64,000 bases of DNA, taken from contig NC_090446.1 of the NCBI RefSeq assembly GCF_031143425.1, forward strand, positions 1,027,917,066 through 1,027,981,065, in the 5' to 3' direction. The notes beneath the pieces are model-generated. The model searched no databases. It saw nothing but the letters and a program-made list of their open reading frames with translations, and was not told the DNA's origin. Made by a program: the position numbers and the translations under genes. The stretch's first letter is position 1; every line of letters begins with the position of its first letter. Source of the stretch: Pleurodeles waltl (lineage: Eukaryota > Chordata > Amphibia > Caudata > Salamandridae). Of this stretch, positions 63,961 through 64,000 are shown in pieces.

Positions 63961-64000
63961 TCAGCGGTGGGCGTTTGACGGTGGACCCTTTTATTTGCTG

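Larger units (their letters stand above)
58996..64000 (-). mobile_element. Endogenous retrovirus, 3' half (integrase, env, LTR)
   Basis: On the minus strand, from the right edge inward, the integrase core begins near 63,949, followed by the integrase C-terminal domain, env (about 62,002-59,727) and LTR sequence to about 58,996. The 5' part (LTR, gag, protease, RT) must lie beyond the window. All genes contain stops or frameshifts and the integrase is split by an insertion. The subgroup could not be fixed; the env shows a polybasic cleavage motif but no CX6CC was seen. Old, non-functional copy. Confidence 0.7.

Overview
This window looks like a gene-poor, repeat-saturated stretch of a giant vertebrate genome, most likely a salamander or newt (urodele amphibian). 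That assignment is an inference from the mix: L1 and other LINE retrotransposons, a tyrosine-recombinase (DIRS/Ngaro-type) retroelement with an SGNH hydrolase, a Gmr1-type Ty3/gypsy element, palindrome-rich MITEs with TIRs such as GGGCCAGATGTA and GGGCATATTT, a Harbinger Myb-like gene, a hAT element and an endogenous retrovirus. No host protein-coding exon, rRNA, tRNA or CRISPR array could be supported. Almost every coding segment is a decayed transposon gene.

Layout. 0.26-1.18 kb: two 240-bp direct repeats around a short coding remnant, perhaps Penelope-like. About 1.2-14 kb: a nested stack. An old minus-strand LINE (LINE-B) is interrupted by a Harbinger-type MITE (1,489-2,201, TAA duplication), a full-length plus-strand L1 (2,758-8,962, 15-bp target duplication) and a 5'-truncated DIRS/Ngaro-type element (about 9.99-13.87 kb) encoding a zinc-knuckle/RT protein, RNase H, tyrosine recombinase and SGNH hydrolase. 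15.74-18.15 kb: another LINE (LINE-C). 18.92-19.46 kb: a hairpin MITE. 20.17-29.29 kb: a complete minus-strand Ty3/gypsy element with long LTRs and the order gag-PR-IN-RT-RNaseH, i.e. integrase ahead of reverse transcriptase (Gmr1 type). Its 5' LTR carries a 218-bp insertion with a 5-bp duplication.

29.3-39.7 kb is mostly unassigned, apart from microsatellite-like tracts, a 92-bp tandem duplication and an inverted repeat of about 890 bp (34.78-35.67 kb). 39.7-47.7 kb is a mosaic of recurring composite repeats, several of them long inverted repeats, with GC-rich minisatellites. 48.9-49.7 kb: an L1 ORF1 remnant. 49.8-53.2 kb: a multi-exon Harbinger Myb/SANT-like gene remnant with visible splice sites. 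56.0-57.5 kb: a minus-strand hAT transposase pseudogene. 57.8-58.1 kb: a minisatellite of about 110 bp. 58.5-64 kb: the 3' half of a minus-strand endogenous retrovirus (integrase, env, LTR). Its integrase is split by a 1,034-bp Harbinger-like insertion (AAA duplication), and its LTR end has been tandemly duplicated together with part of a MITE.

The genes do not form a pathway; they are layers of successive insertions. The most informative are the Gmr1-type element, the hydrolase-bearing tyrosine-recombinase element, the Harbinger Myb gene whose first two exons join in frame, and the nested chronology at 1-14 kb. All identifications come from reading motifs by eye; no database search was possible.
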